Source: Lolliginicoccus lacisalsi (GTDB lineage Bacteria > Actinomycetota > Actinomycetes > Mycobacteriales > Mycobacteriaceae). From it: a DNA stretch of 64,000 nt. Below the pieces are notes generated by a model that searched no databases, was not told the DNA's origin, and worked only from the letters and a program-made list of their open reading frames with translations. The translations under genes and the position numbers were made by a program. This document shows, one piece after another, positions 26,227 through 35,499 of this stretch (its first letter is position 1; each line of letters opens with the position of its first letter). The stretch is from assembly GCF_014841105.1 (NCBI RefSeq), contig NZ_JACYWE010000008.1:62001-126000 (forward strand). Reading direction: 5' to 3'.

Positions 26227-26823
26227 CTAGAGCAGCGTCGACCAGTAGTACCAGAACCGCTCGGCGATGAGCGCCAGCACGAGGACGTACCAGATCACCA
26301 CGATGTGCCAGCGCCAGGGCGCGACGGCCGACGCGAGCCGCCCAGGCGGCCAGGCCCGGCCCACCGCGATGATGGTGAGCGGCAATTGCACTGCCCACAC
26401 CACCATGCAGTACGGGCACAAGGCATTGATGCTGTACAGGCTCTGGTAGATCAGCCAGTGCACGAACGCCAGCCCCAGCACGGAGCCGGTGGCGAGGCCC
26501 GCCCAGTACCAGCGGGGCAGGGCGGCACCGGTGAGGACGACCACGGCCGTGGTGACCACGACAGTGAACGCGACGATCCCGATGAAGGGGTTCGGGAAGC
26601 CCAGCACCTGCGCTTGCTCGGTCGTCATGACGGAGCCGCAGGACAGCACCGGGTTGAGGCTGCAGGTGGGGATGTAGTCAGGATCGGCGAGCAGCATCAC
26701 TCGCTCGACGGCGAGCGCGAATGCCGCCGCGAGCCCGAGCAGCCCCAGCACGAGCAGCGCCCATCCTGCGGCCGCCCGGGTATCGCGGGGAGCACCGCGA
26801 GCAATGTCAGCCCCGGGCAGCAT
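26227..26823 (-). CDS. Vitamin K epoxide reductase (VKOR) family protein
   Basis: The product has 198 residues and about five membrane helices. It has the loop cysteines in CSLNPVLSCGSVM (residues about 54-66) and the quinone-side active site CPYC near residue 136. Actinobacterial VKOR does the job of DsbB: it reoxidises a DsbA-like protein and passes electrons to menaquinone. Its start lies inside the end of the upstream DsbA-like gene (17-nt overlap), which supports a functional pair. Confidence 0.92.
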   Translation of the reverse strand: MLPGADIARGAPRDTRAAAGWALLVLGLLGLAAAFALAVERVMLLADPDYIPTCSLNPVLSCGSVMTTEQAQVLGFPNPFIGIVAFTVVVTTAVVVLTGAALPRWYWAGLATGSVLGLAFVHWLIYQSLYSINALCPYCMVVWAVQLPLTIIAVGRAWPPGRLASAVAPWRWHIVVIWYVLVLALIAERFWYYWSTLL

Positions 26824-27547
26824 CCACGGCCTCGCGCAAGCCCTCGGGGGTGAGGTTCTCCACTGGTTCGCCGTTGATCATCACGGTCGGAGTGCCTTGC
26901 ACGCCCGCGGCGAGAGCATCGTCGGTGGCCTCGAGGGCATAGCCCTGGTAGGTGGAGTCGGCGATGCACTGCTGCAGCTCTGGCGAGTCCGCGCCCGCCG
27001 AGGCTGCCATGCCGGCGATCTCGTCATTGGGCAGGCCCGCGCCGCCTTCCTGCGGTTGCTGGGCGTACATGGCGAGCTGCCAGTCGAGCCACTGGTCGCT
27101 GGCGTGCTCGGCGACGCAGAACGCGGCCGACGCGGCGCGGCTGGAGTAGGCCGTGGACGAGAGCCGGTCAAGGATGGCGATGGGGTAGTAGACAACCTGC
27201 GCCTCGCCGGACGCGGCGAGATCGCGCAGGACCTCGCCGGAGAGGTCCTCGAACTGCTTGCACACCGGGCACAGGAAGTCCTCGTACACCGCGACCGTGA
27301 CCTCGGCGTCCTCGGGCCCGAACGCGATGCCCGCGTCGTCGGTGATCGCTTCGCCCTGTGGCTCCACGACCTCGGTGTTGATGGCTGCCTCGGTGTTCTC
27401 GTCGGTGCGCTGCGAGATGATGAAGATCACCGCGCCCACGACGAGGACGACGATCAGGGCGGTGATGCCGGTACGCAGCAGTGCCGCGCGGCGCTGGTCC
27501 CGTGCTTTCTGCTGGGTGATCAGCCCACGGTTCGGACGGTTGCTCAT
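26807..27547 (-). CDS. Membrane-anchored DsbA-like thiol oxidoreductase
   Basis: The product has 246 residues: a basic cytoplasmic start, one membrane helix (about 25-46), then an extracytoplasmic thioredoxin-fold domain with inserted helices. The active site is CPVC near residue 94 and the cis-Pro loop is GTPTVMING near 220. It introduces disulfides into exported proteins. VKOR follows with overlapping codons and would regenerate it. The DyP peroxidase gene lies 54 nt upstream on the same strand. Confidence 0.9.
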   Translation of the reverse strand: MSNRPNRGLITQQKARDQRRAALLRTGITALIVVLVVGAVIFIISQRTDENTEAAINTEVVEPQGEAITDDAGIAFGPEDAEVTVAVYEDFLCPVCKQFEDLSGEVLRDLAASGEAQVVYYPIAILDRLSSTAYSSRAASAAFCVAEHASDQWLDWQLAMYAQQPQEGGAGLPNDEIAGMAASAGADSPELQQCIADSTYQGYALEATDDALAAGVQGTPTVMINGEPVENLTPEGLREAVDAARG

Positions 27548-27601
27548 GATTCTCCTTCTATCCGGCTCAGGCCGTGCCTGGCAAGGAAATGGCGGGTGTG
27601 G

Positions 27602-28825
27602 TCATCGGGATCCCTCGAGCAGCGCGCGTCCGAGGTAGTCGCCGGGCTCGCATCCGGGCGGGATGGCGAACACCGCGGATCCGACCGGGGTGGTCCATTC
27701 GTTGAGCACATCGAACTCGGCGATGCGCTGCTGCACGGGCAGGAACTGCTTCGCGATGTCTGCTTGGAAGGTAGCGAAGATCAGCCCGCTGTTGCTGGTC
27801 CTGCCTGGTTCGGGCGGGTCGTCGTAGTTGTAGCCGCGCCGCAGGAACACCTCCTCCGGCGCCTGGGCGCGGGCCCTGGCGATGTGGGAGGACGGGGGGA
27901 TGATGGGGATCCCGAAGCGGTCGGTCGCACCGAAATCGGGGGGATCGTGCTCCCTCGTGCCGGTCAGCGGCGCCCCGGTCCCAAGCGTGCGGCCGATGGA
28001 CAGCTCCCGGTCGCGCCTCCCGAGCTCGTCCCAGGTGTCGAGATCCATGGCGATGCGCCGCACCACCATCGATGTGCCACCGCGCAGCCACGGGTAGGCC
28101 GGGTCGTCGTGCCATAGTGCCTGCTCGAAGCCTGGGTCCTGCGGCTTCGGGTTGTTGGTGCCGTCTATCTGCCCCATGAGGTTGCGCATGGTGTGGCCCT
28201 CGGGGTGGGAGCCGCGTGCCTCCCGGAAACCGCGCTGCGTCCAGCGGACCGTCGCTAGGGACCGGACGCTGCGGGCGAGGATCCGCACCGCGTGCGCCAC
28301 AACGAGGGGATCATCGCTGCACACCTGCAGCAGCAGGTCCCCGCCGCTGTATCGGGGGTCGAGATCGTCGATGGGCAATGGTGGCAGTGGCGCGATCGAC
28401 GGTGGTCGCTGGTCCGCGACCCCGGCAACCTCGAACACGGCGGGCCCGAGTCCGATCGTGGTGGTCAGGCGCGAGGGCGCGGCGGCGAGCTCGGGCTCGG
28501 AGTCCGCCAGCCCCGGCCTGCCCTCGGCGAGGCGGGCGGCATCCTGGGTCCATGCCTTGAGCAGCCCGATGATCAAGCTCCGGTCCAGCCCGGGCTGGAG
28601 GTCCAGGGCCACGAAGGTGGCGTGGGCCTGCGGCGGCGTGGTGATCCCGGCCTGGTGGGAGCCATGGAACGGCACGATCTGCTGCCCGTCCGGCAACGTG
28701 CTCGCCGCGGACTGCTCCACTAGCGAGCGGCCGCCCCATCCGAGGCCCGCCGCTCCCGCCGCCGCCGCGCTCGAGGCGAGCAGGTGGCGGCGGGAGATGC
28801 CGTGCGCGCGAGCGTCAGTGTTCAT
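27602..28825 (-). CDS. Tat-exported DyP-type heme peroxidase (EfeB-like)
   Basis: The product has 407 residues. The Tat signal SRRHLLASSAAAAGAAGLG is at residues 11-29. The DyP signature GQIDGTNNP (GxxDG, catalytic Asp) is near residue 225 and the proximal heme region around 290-330 contains IIPPSSHIARARAQ. Folded heme enzyme export by Tat fits an envelope role: oxidising dyes or phenols, or extracting iron from heme as proposed for EfeB. Its start overlaps the end of the PCu(A)C gene by 11 nt, implying coupled translation. Confidence 0.92.
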   Translation of the reverse strand: MNTDARAHGISRRHLLASSAAAAGAAGLGWGGRSLVEQSAASTLPDGQQIVPFHGSHQAGITTPPQAHATFVALDLQPGLDRSLIIGLLKAWTQDAARLAEGRPGLADSEPELAAAPSRLTTTIGLGPAVFEVAGVADQRPPSIAPLPPLPIDDLDPRYSGGDLLLQVCSDDPLVVAHAVRILARSVRSLATVRWTQRGFREARGSHPEGHTMRNLMGQIDGTNNPKPQDPGFEQALWHDDPAYPWLRGGTSMVVRRIAMDLDTWDELGRRDRELSIGRTLGTGAPLTGTREHDPPDFGATDRFGIPIIPPSSHIARARAQAPEEVFLRRGYNYDDPPEPGRTSNSGLIFATFQADIAKQFLPVQQRIAEFDVLNEWTTPVGSAVFAIPPGCEPGDYLGRALLEGSR

Positions 28826-29345
28826 TGCCCGAGCCCGTGTCGTGCTCCATGCCGGGCTGGTACTCCTCGGTCCCGCCGGCGAAGTCCCGGCCGGTGAAGA
28901 CGACCTCCTGGCTGGTGCCGTCGGCGAAGCGCAGCGTGATGGGGATGTCCTCGCCTGGATCGATGGGGTCGAGCAGTCCCATCAGCATGAGGTGATCCGC
29001 GCCAGGCTCGAGGCGGTAGGTGGTGCCCGGCTCGATCACGAGGCCACCGTCCTTCTCCCGCATCACTGGGGCGCCGTCGGGGGTGACGACCTCGTGGATC
29101 TCGGTGGAACCGCTGGCGGCGGACTCGACGCTGGAGAGCCGGACGGCCTGGTCAGTGGTGTTGGCGAGCTGCGCGAAGGCGGGCACCATGCCGTCCTGCG
29201 CGGCCCTCACCCAGGCATCGGTGATCGTCACCGAGCTGGCTTGGTCGCTGGGGGCGGGCGAGGGGTCGTTCGAGCATCCTGCTACCAGCACGACGCCGGC
29301 GGCGGGCAGGATCGCAAGCATGCGGATTGCACGCGTGGTCTTCAT
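28815..29345 (-). CDS. PCu(A)C-type copper chaperone lipoprotein
   Basis: The product has 176 residues. The signal peptide ends in the lipobox VAGC (Cys about 24). The cupredoxin-like PCu(A)C domain carries the copper motif residues: His and Met in EIHEVVTPDGAPVM and the HLMLM segment near residue 115. The C-terminus is His/Glu-rich (MEHDTGSGNEH). Such proteins bind Cu(I) outside the membrane and deliver it to oxidases or store it. The overlapping DyP gene links copper and heme chemistry at this locus. Confidence 0.9.
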   Translation of the reverse strand: MKTTRAIRMLAILPAAGVVLVAGCSNDPSPAPSDQASSVTITDAWVRAAQDGMVPAFAQLANTTDQAVRLSSVESAASGSTEIHEVVTPDGAPVMREKDGGLVIEPGTTYRLEPGADHLMLMGLLDPIDPGEDIPITLRFADGTSQEVVFTGRDFAGGTEEYQPGMEHDTGSGNEH

Positions 29346-29497
29346 GGGAACACTCCAGGTTCTCGACGGCTCCGCGCGGCCTGGTGCAGGGGAGCCCGGG
29401 CAAGCCGGACCAAAGGGGCACGGAGCACGATGGGGGTGCCGCGCGGCGGCATGGGCGCGGCGCGGAACGGGAACCGCCCGGCAGGAACGGTCCCTGG

Positions 29498-30073
29498 CTA
29501 CTGGAATGCCAGGGCTGGAGGTCCGCGCGAGGACAGGCCCGCGTCGAGCAGCCGCGGGCGAAGCGGCGGCGGCTCCTGTGCTCGGGCGAGGGCCAGCTCG
29601 GGCACCGCGGCGGGAGCAATGAGCGCAAGGAGCGCCATGACCTGCTTGATCAGGTCTGTCACGCAGGCGCATCCGCGCTCGCCGAGCTGGATCAGCGTGG
29701 CCGCGACGATGATCGCGACGGCGTGGGCGAGCATCATCGGCAGCGATTCGCCATGGGTGGCGACCGATGCGCCCGCCGCGGGCGCGTGATGCGCCGCCCC
29801 ATGCTGGTCGAGCGCCAGCGCGAGCACCATGTGGGAAGCGATCTGGCCCGCCGCGAGCATGGGCAGCAAGGAACGATCCGCAGCACGGGGGCTTGGCATG
29901 CCCCGCATGCTTGCCGCCGCCGCGCCCGTCGCCGCGCCCACGAGCAGCAGGATCACGAGGCCCGATCCCGCGGGGAGCCCTCCGCCCGCTGCCCCGTGCG
30001 CGGCGATGGCGACGGTGATCGTGACCGCGCCGACAGCAGCACCGCGCAGGTGGCGCAGCATCGAGGTCGGCAT
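29498..30073 (-). CDS. Membrane protein of unknown function in the copper/peroxidase cluster
   Basis: The product has 191 residues with about four hydrophobic segments (roughly 10-30, 38-55, 65-90 and 110-135). Histidines face the third segment (HMVLALALDQHGAAHHAP), and a CAC motif lies near residue 134. The C-terminal 30 residues are Pro/Arg-rich. I do not recognise the family. The His and Cys residues and the location upstream of the copper chaperone suggest metal handling, which is inference. The 152-bp gap to the next gene contains nothing I can name. Confidence 0.6.
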   Translation of the reverse strand: MPTSMLRHLRGAAVGAVTITVAIAAHGAAGGGLPAGSGLVILLLVGAATGAAAASMRGMPSPRAADRSLLPMLAAGQIASHMVLALALDQHGAAHHAPAAGASVATHGESLPMMLAHAVAIIVAATLIQLGERGCACVTDLIKQVMALLALIAPAAVPELALARAQEPPPLRPRLLDAGLSSRGPPALAFQ

Positions 30074-30150
30074 GGTTCCACGATAGCGGGATGATGCCGG
30101 TTGGTGCCCGTCCGCCCTGGTCCGGCCGGCTTGGCACCTGAGCACTCGCC

Positions 30151-30645
30151 CTAGCGCACGTCCTCGCCGGGCGCGTCGGCGAGCGCGGTGAGCAGCGGAA
30201 TGAGCTCGCGCACGCGCTCCCGCTCATCATCATCGAGGGAGTCAAGGCGCCGGGCCAGGGCCGAGGCGCGGCTCTCGGCGACCGCGCGCACCGCCGCGAG
30301 CCCAAGCTTGGTGATCGTGACCAGCGTGGCACGCCGATCGCCCTCATCGGGAACCCGCTCGACGAGGCCGAGCCCTTGCAGTCCCTTGACGACGGTGGTG
30401 GCGGTGGGCTGCGAGCAGGGCACATGCGCGGCGATCTCACCGATCCGCGCGGAACCCACGTCCTTGAGGTGGGTGAGGACCACGAGCTGCGTGGACGAGT
30501 AGCCCCGGTTCGAGGAGGCGCGCCGGAGGCTGCGGACGAGGCGATGCACGGCGATGACCAACTCAAGGACATCGCTGGCCGCTTCGCCGGTGTCCCCGCT
30601 GGCGGCAGCCCCGGGTTCCGCCCGTCCGGCAGCGTCGATGGCCAC
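30151..30645 (-). CDS. MarR family transcriptional regulator
   Basis: The product has 164 residues. Winged helix-turn-helix: YSSTQLVVLTHL, ARIGEIAAHVPCSQPTATTVVKGLQGLGLVERVPDEGDRRATLVTIT, with the wing Asp-Arg-Arg typical of MarR. The single Cys in PCSQPT could sense oxidants, but one Cys alone is weak evidence. GTG start 5 nt after the crotonase stop, so the two are probably cotranscribed. Targets are not apparent; the copper/peroxidase genes downstream are candidates. Confidence 0.87.
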   Translation of the reverse strand: MAIDAAGRAEPGAAASGDTGEAASDVLELVIAVHRLVRSLRRASSNRGYSSTQLVVLTHLKDVGSARIGEIAAHVPCSQPTATTVVKGLQGLGLVERVPDEGDRRATLVTITKLGLAAVRAVAESRASALARRLDSLDDDERERVRELIPLLTALADAPGEDVR

Positions 30646-30650
30646 GGCGG

Positions 30651-31472
30651 TCAGTAGAGCTTCCGCGGCCGGTACTCGGGCTGCTGTCCCTTCATGCGTG
30701 CCTTGCGGGCGATCTTGCTGTTCTCGCCCGCAAGCAGACGCAACTGGGTGCGGCGCTCCGCGGCGAAGGCACGCTCGGGCGAGCCGGACCAGGCGGCGTT
30801 GAAGATCTTCTTGGCGCCCGCCACGGCATCCGGCGACTGGTTGACGAGAATGTCCGCGAGCTGCTGGGCCGCCGCGGCCGGATCGTCGTGCACCTCGGTG
30901 ACCAGTCCAAGCTCCCCTGCTTCCGCGCCGGAGAGCGTCTTGCCCGTCATCGTGAGCAGCTTGGCGACGTCGATGCCGACGAGCTCGCGAAGCGTCGCGG
31001 TGCCCGTCATGTCGGGGATGATGCCCCACTTCGCCTCGAGGACCGACAGCTCCGCGTCGGGCGCGGCGAAACGGAAATCGGCCGCGAGCGCGAGCTGCAG
31101 GCCCCCGCCGTAGCAATGCCCGTGAATGGCAGCGATCACTGGCACCGGCAGCTCACGCCAGGCCCAGCAGGCGCGCTGGAACGTGTTGGTCCCCCGGCCC
31201 GGCAGCGGCACGAACGACGGCACCGGCACGAAGTACTTGGCGATGCGCTTGGGCTCCTTGGTCGCGGACGGGAAGTCCAGCCCGGCGCAGAAGGAGCCGC
31301 CCTCGCCCGTGAGGATGACCGCGCGCACGGAGCGGTCCTCCTTGATCTTGCCGGCCACTTCCACGAGCTCGGCGAGCATGTCGAGGGTGAGTCCGTTGAG
31401 CTTGTCGGGCCGGGCCAGCGCGACATGCGCCACCGGGCCCTCGATGCGGTACGTGATGCTGGTCTGCGCCAT
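30651..31472 (-). CDS. Crotonase (enoyl-CoA hydratase/isomerase) family protein
   Basis: The product has 273 residues. The crotonase fold is shown by ARPDKLNGLTLDML, the oxyanion hole SFCAGLDF near residue 62 and HGHCYGGGLQLALAADFRFA near 115. The catalytic-position segment ELSVLEAKWGIIPDMTGTATLREL has Glu and Asp, as in enoyl-CoA isomerase/hydratase relatives. It acts on an acyl-CoA; the exact reaction is unknown. The second ATG is chosen because TAGCAT lies 7 nt upstream (leaderless); the first ATG lies inside that box. Confidence 0.85.
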   Translation of the reverse strand: MAQTSITYRIEGPVAHVALARPDKLNGLTLDMLAELVEVAGKIKEDRSVRAVILTGEGGSFCAGLDFPSATKEPKRIAKYFVPVPSFVPLPGRGTNTFQRACWAWRELPVPVIAAIHGHCYGGGLQLALAADFRFAAPDAELSVLEAKWGIIPDMTGTATLRELVGIDVAKLLTMTGKTLSGAEAGELGLVTEVHDDPAAAAQQLADILVNQSPDAVAGAKKIFNAAWSGSPERAFAAERRTQLRLLAGENSKIARKARMKGQQPEYRPRKLY

Positions 31473-31479
31473 TTTTCCC

Positions 31480-31485
31480 ATGCTA
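31480..31485 (-). promoter_or_regulatory. Leaderless -10 box for the crotonase gene
   Basis: TAGCAT, 7 nt before the chosen ATG on the minus strand. Confidence 0.4.
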
Positions 31486-31527
31486 GCCGAGCAGGCCTGG
31501 CCCCGCTGACACCGGACACCGGGCGGT

Positions 31528-31562
31528 GAGCTGCCAGCACGCGCGAGGGGTGCTGGCAGCTC
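31528..31562 (-). terminator. Terminator of the NRPS gene
   Basis: GAGCTGCCAGCA pairs perfectly with TGCTGGCAGCTC (12 bp) around an 11-nt loop, 4 nt after the NRPS stop codon. It separates NRPS transcription from the crotonase gene downstream. No U-tract. Confidence 0.8.
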
Positions 31563-31566
31563 CCGG

Positions 31567-34500
31567 TCAGTGATCGTCGAGGTGGCGGGCGAGGATCGGC
31601 CCGATCACCGCGATCGCGTCGGGCTCGACCATCTGCTGGTGCTTGACCGGCACATCGTGGATGTCGAGGGTGCCGCTGGTCAGTGGGCGCCATTCGTCCG
31701 CGGTGCGCAGCGTGCCGGACGGATCGGTGGTGCCGCGGGCAGCGAAGAACTGCACATCGGCATCAAGGACGGAGGGCTCATGGATGGCCATGATGCGGGC
31801 AGCGTCCTCGAACCCGCGGTGGATGCGCTCCATGTGGGTGGCGGTCAGCCCGGTGGGCTGCCCGAGCCCCTCGTCGACGAGCCGCGCGGCATCCTCGTAG
31901 TCGAGGTCCTCGCTCACGCCCTCGATGCCCCCGAAGCTGCCCACGAGCTCGGCCATGGTCGGCACCTCGGTATCGGTGACGACGAAGCTGTCGAGCAATG
32001 CCACTGTCGCGACGTCCTCCCCCGCGGCGCGGAGCTGGACGGCCATCTCCTGGGCGATCACGCCACCGAGGGACCAGCCGAGCAGGTGGTAGGGCCCCTG
32101 CGGCTGGACGTCGCGGACATGGCGGACATACTCGGCGGCGAGCTCGCTGATCGACTCCGCTGGCCGCGCCCCGGTCAGGGAGGGAAGCTGCAGGCCGAAC
32201 ACCGGGCGGTCCTCCGGGATGTGCGCGGTCAGTGCCGTGTACGCCCAGGAAAGTCCCACTCCGGGGTGCACGCAGAACAGTGGCTCCCTGCGGCCGTGCG
32301 GGCGCAGCCGGATGACGGGAGCAAGGAGTTGCCCGGCGAGCTCGCTGGGGGCCTCGTCGGGGCGCTGCAGCCGCTCGGCGAGCCCGGCGGGCGTCGGGTT
32401 GAGGAAGACCGCTTGCAGGCGCAGCGCGCGCCCGGTCTCCTTCTCCAGCGCGGACACGACCTGCGTGACGCTGAGCGAGTTGCCGCCCAGGTCGAAGAAG
32501 CTGTCATGCACGCTGACCTGCTCGACGCCCAGGATGCTCGCGAACACCTCGGCGACGATGCGCTCGTCGTCGTTGCGCGGGGCGACGTATTCCTTGCGGA
32601 AGGTTTCGAGGTCGGGCGCTGGCAGCGCCTTGCGGTCGAGCTTGCCGACCGGGGTGAGCGGCACCTCGTCGAGCAGCACGATCACCGACGGCACCATGTA
32701 GCCGGGCAGGAACTCGCTGATGTAGGCGCTCAGTTCCTCCGGGGTGGCGGTGTCGCCGTCGTGGAGCCGCACGTAGGAGACGAGGATGGTATCGCCGGTC
32801 TCCCGCTGGTAGCCAGTGGTGGTGGCGAAGCTGACCTTCGAGTGGCTCGCGAGCGCGGTGTCGATCTCGCCGAGCTCGATGCGCAGGCCGCGGATCTTGA
32901 CCTGGAAGTCGGAGCGGCCCACGAACTCGAGCTCGGGCTCGGTGGCGCGGTCGGTCCACCGCACCACATCGCCGGTGCGGTACATCCGGTCGCCGGGAGC
33001 GCCGAACGGGCTGGCGACGAAGCGTTCCGAGATGAGCCGCGCACGGCCCTCGTAGCCCCGCGCGAGCGCGGGACCGGACAGGTACAGCTCCCCTGCCACG
33101 CCGGGCGGCACGGGCTGCAACCGGCCATCGAGCACCATGGCGGTGAAGCCACGGGTGGTGGCACCGATGGTGACGGGCTCGCCCGCCTTCATGGGCGCGG
33201 TGATGCTGCTCATGATGGTGGTCTCGGTGGGGCCGTAGGCGTTGACCATGGCGCGTCCGGGAGCCCAGCGGGCCACGAGCTCGGGCGGGCAGACATCGCC
33301 CGCGACGAGGATGGACCGGAGATCGTCCACGCCGTCGTCCTCCACCGAGGCCAGCACGGCCGGGGTGAAGAAGGCGTGGCTGATGCGCTTGCTCCGGAGC
33401 AGTTCCGCCATGTCGCTGCCGCCGTAGACGCTGGGCGGCGCCACGACGAGGGTCGCGGCGGACCCGTAGGCCATGAGCATCTCGAAAACCGATGCGTCGA
33501 AGCTCGGCGAGGCCGAGTGCAGGACGCGTGATCCGGGCTCGACGCCGAGGTGATCGTGCTCCTCCGCGGCCAGGCTAGCCAGCCCCGCGTGGGTGACGGC
33601 GACGCCCTTGGGCGTGCCGGTGGAGCCGGAGGTGTAGATCAGGTACGCCGGGTTGTGCACGCGCAGGGCCTGGCGCCGGTCATCGTTGGTGATCGGGGTG
33701 GCGGCCAGGGCTGCGATTCGATCCCGGGTCGCCGGGTCATCGAGCTCGACCCATTGCACGAGGCCCGGCAGGGCGGCCCGGTGCGCGGCGACGGTGATGC
33801 CCGCGACGGCGGCCGAGTCGGTGAGCATGTGCTCGATGCGGTCGGCCGGGTAGCTCGGGTCAACGGGCACGAAGGCGGCACCGGTCTTGGCGACCGCCCA
33901 CACCGACAGCACGGATTCGAGGGAGCGTGCCATGCCGAGCGCGACGACCTTCTCCGGCCCCGCGCCGAGGGCGATGAGGTGCCGGGCGAGCCTGGTGGAC
34001 TGCTCGTCGAGCTCCTGGTAGGTGAGCGAGGCATCCCCCAGCTCGAGGCCGGTATTTCCGGGATCCCGCGCCGCGGCGCGGGCGAGGATCTCGGGCAGCA
34101 GTGCTGGCTCGAGCCCTGCGGGGCCGTGGACGGGGACGAAGCGTTCCTGCTCGGTGGTGTCGAGGATCTCGAGATCGCCGATCGGCCGAGCAGGGTCGAG
34201 CACGGCCTGCTCGAGGATGCGCAGGAACCGGTCGGCGAGCTGCCGCACCGTTCCCGCGTCGAACAGGTCGGTGGCGTAGGTGAAGGCCGCCTCGAGATCG
34301 CCCTGGCCACTGCCGTCGCCGCTGAGGATCAGCTCGAGATCGTACTTCGCGACGACCGTGGGGAAGTCAAGCGGCTCGACCCGGACACCGTCGAGGTCCA
34401 TGCCGGGGGCGCCGATGTTCTGGAACTCGATGGTTGCCTGGAACAGTGGCGAGTGCGCGGTGGAGCGTTCGGGCTTGAGCACCTCGACGAGCCGCTCGAA

Positions 34501-35499
34501 CGGCACGTCGGCGTGGCTGAACGCCGCGAGGTCGGTGTCCTTGGTGGTGGCGAGCACGTCGGCGAAGCTGGCGCTCCCGGGGACGTGGGTGCGCAGGACC
34601 AGCGTGTTGACGAACATGCCGACGAGGTCATCGAGCTTGGCCGCGCCACGACCGGCGACGGGAGTGCCGATGGGGATGTCCTCGCTGCCGGAGAGCCTGG
34701 CGAGCAGCACTGCGAGCGCGGAGTGCAGCACCATGAACGTCGTCGCGCCATTGCGCTTGGCGAGGGCATCGACGCTGCTGTGCAGCGCAGCGGGGATGGT
34801 GAACCGGGTGTCGGCGCCGCGCAGCGTCTGCTGGGCGGGGCGGGGCCGGTCGGTGGGCAGCTCGAGCACGTCGGGCACACCGGCGAGGGTGCGCTTCCAG
34901 AACTCGATCTGGCGCCCGGCGAGGCTGCCGGGGTCGGTGTCATCGCCGAGCACCTCGCGCTGCCACAGGGTGTAGTCGGCGTACTGCACGTCGAGGGGCT
35001 TCCAGCCTGGCTCGGCACCGGCTCGCCGGGCGTGGTAGGCGACCATGATGTCGCGGGCGAGCGGCATCATGGAGAACCCGTCGGCGGAGATGTGGTGCAC
35101 GACCACGAGCAGCACATGCTCGGTCGGCGAGAGCCGGAACAGCCTCGCCCGCAGCGGAACCTCGGCCTGCACATCGAAGCCCTGGCCGGCGATGCGGATG
35201 ATGCGGTCACGCAGGACCGCCTCGCTCGGCATGTCCTGCGGCACGAGGCCGTTCACCACGTCCTCGGCGGGGAGGATCACCTGCGAGGGGCCGTCATCGG
35301 TGCGCGGGAACACGGTGCGCAGGGCCTCGTGGCGGTCGATGACGTCGCGCAGCGACTGGGTGAAGCCATCGACGTCGAGTTCACCGGTGAGCCGCACCGC
35401 GAGCGGGACGTTGTAGGCCGGGGAGGTGGTGTCGAACTGGTTGATGAACCACATGCGCTGCTGCGCGAGCGACACCGGGACGTGCGCGGGCCGCTCGCG
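31567..35499 (-). other. NRPS module 6 (C-A-T-TE)
   Basis: C domain (VPVSLAQQRMWFINQF; HHISADG) of the type accepting L-residues, then an A domain with code D-A-F-F-L-A-A-I-M-K by my alignment. The usual GGE after the core is replaced by AGD (LVAGDVCPPEL), which is unusual. The carrier has FFDLGGNSL near residue 7,048. The thioesterase starts near 7,100 (EPLFCVHPGVGLSWAYTAL), with catalytic GWSLGG near 7,180 and a His in VPVKHQQMVEPD. The code resembles branched hydrophobic residues; low certainty. Confidence 0.85.
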
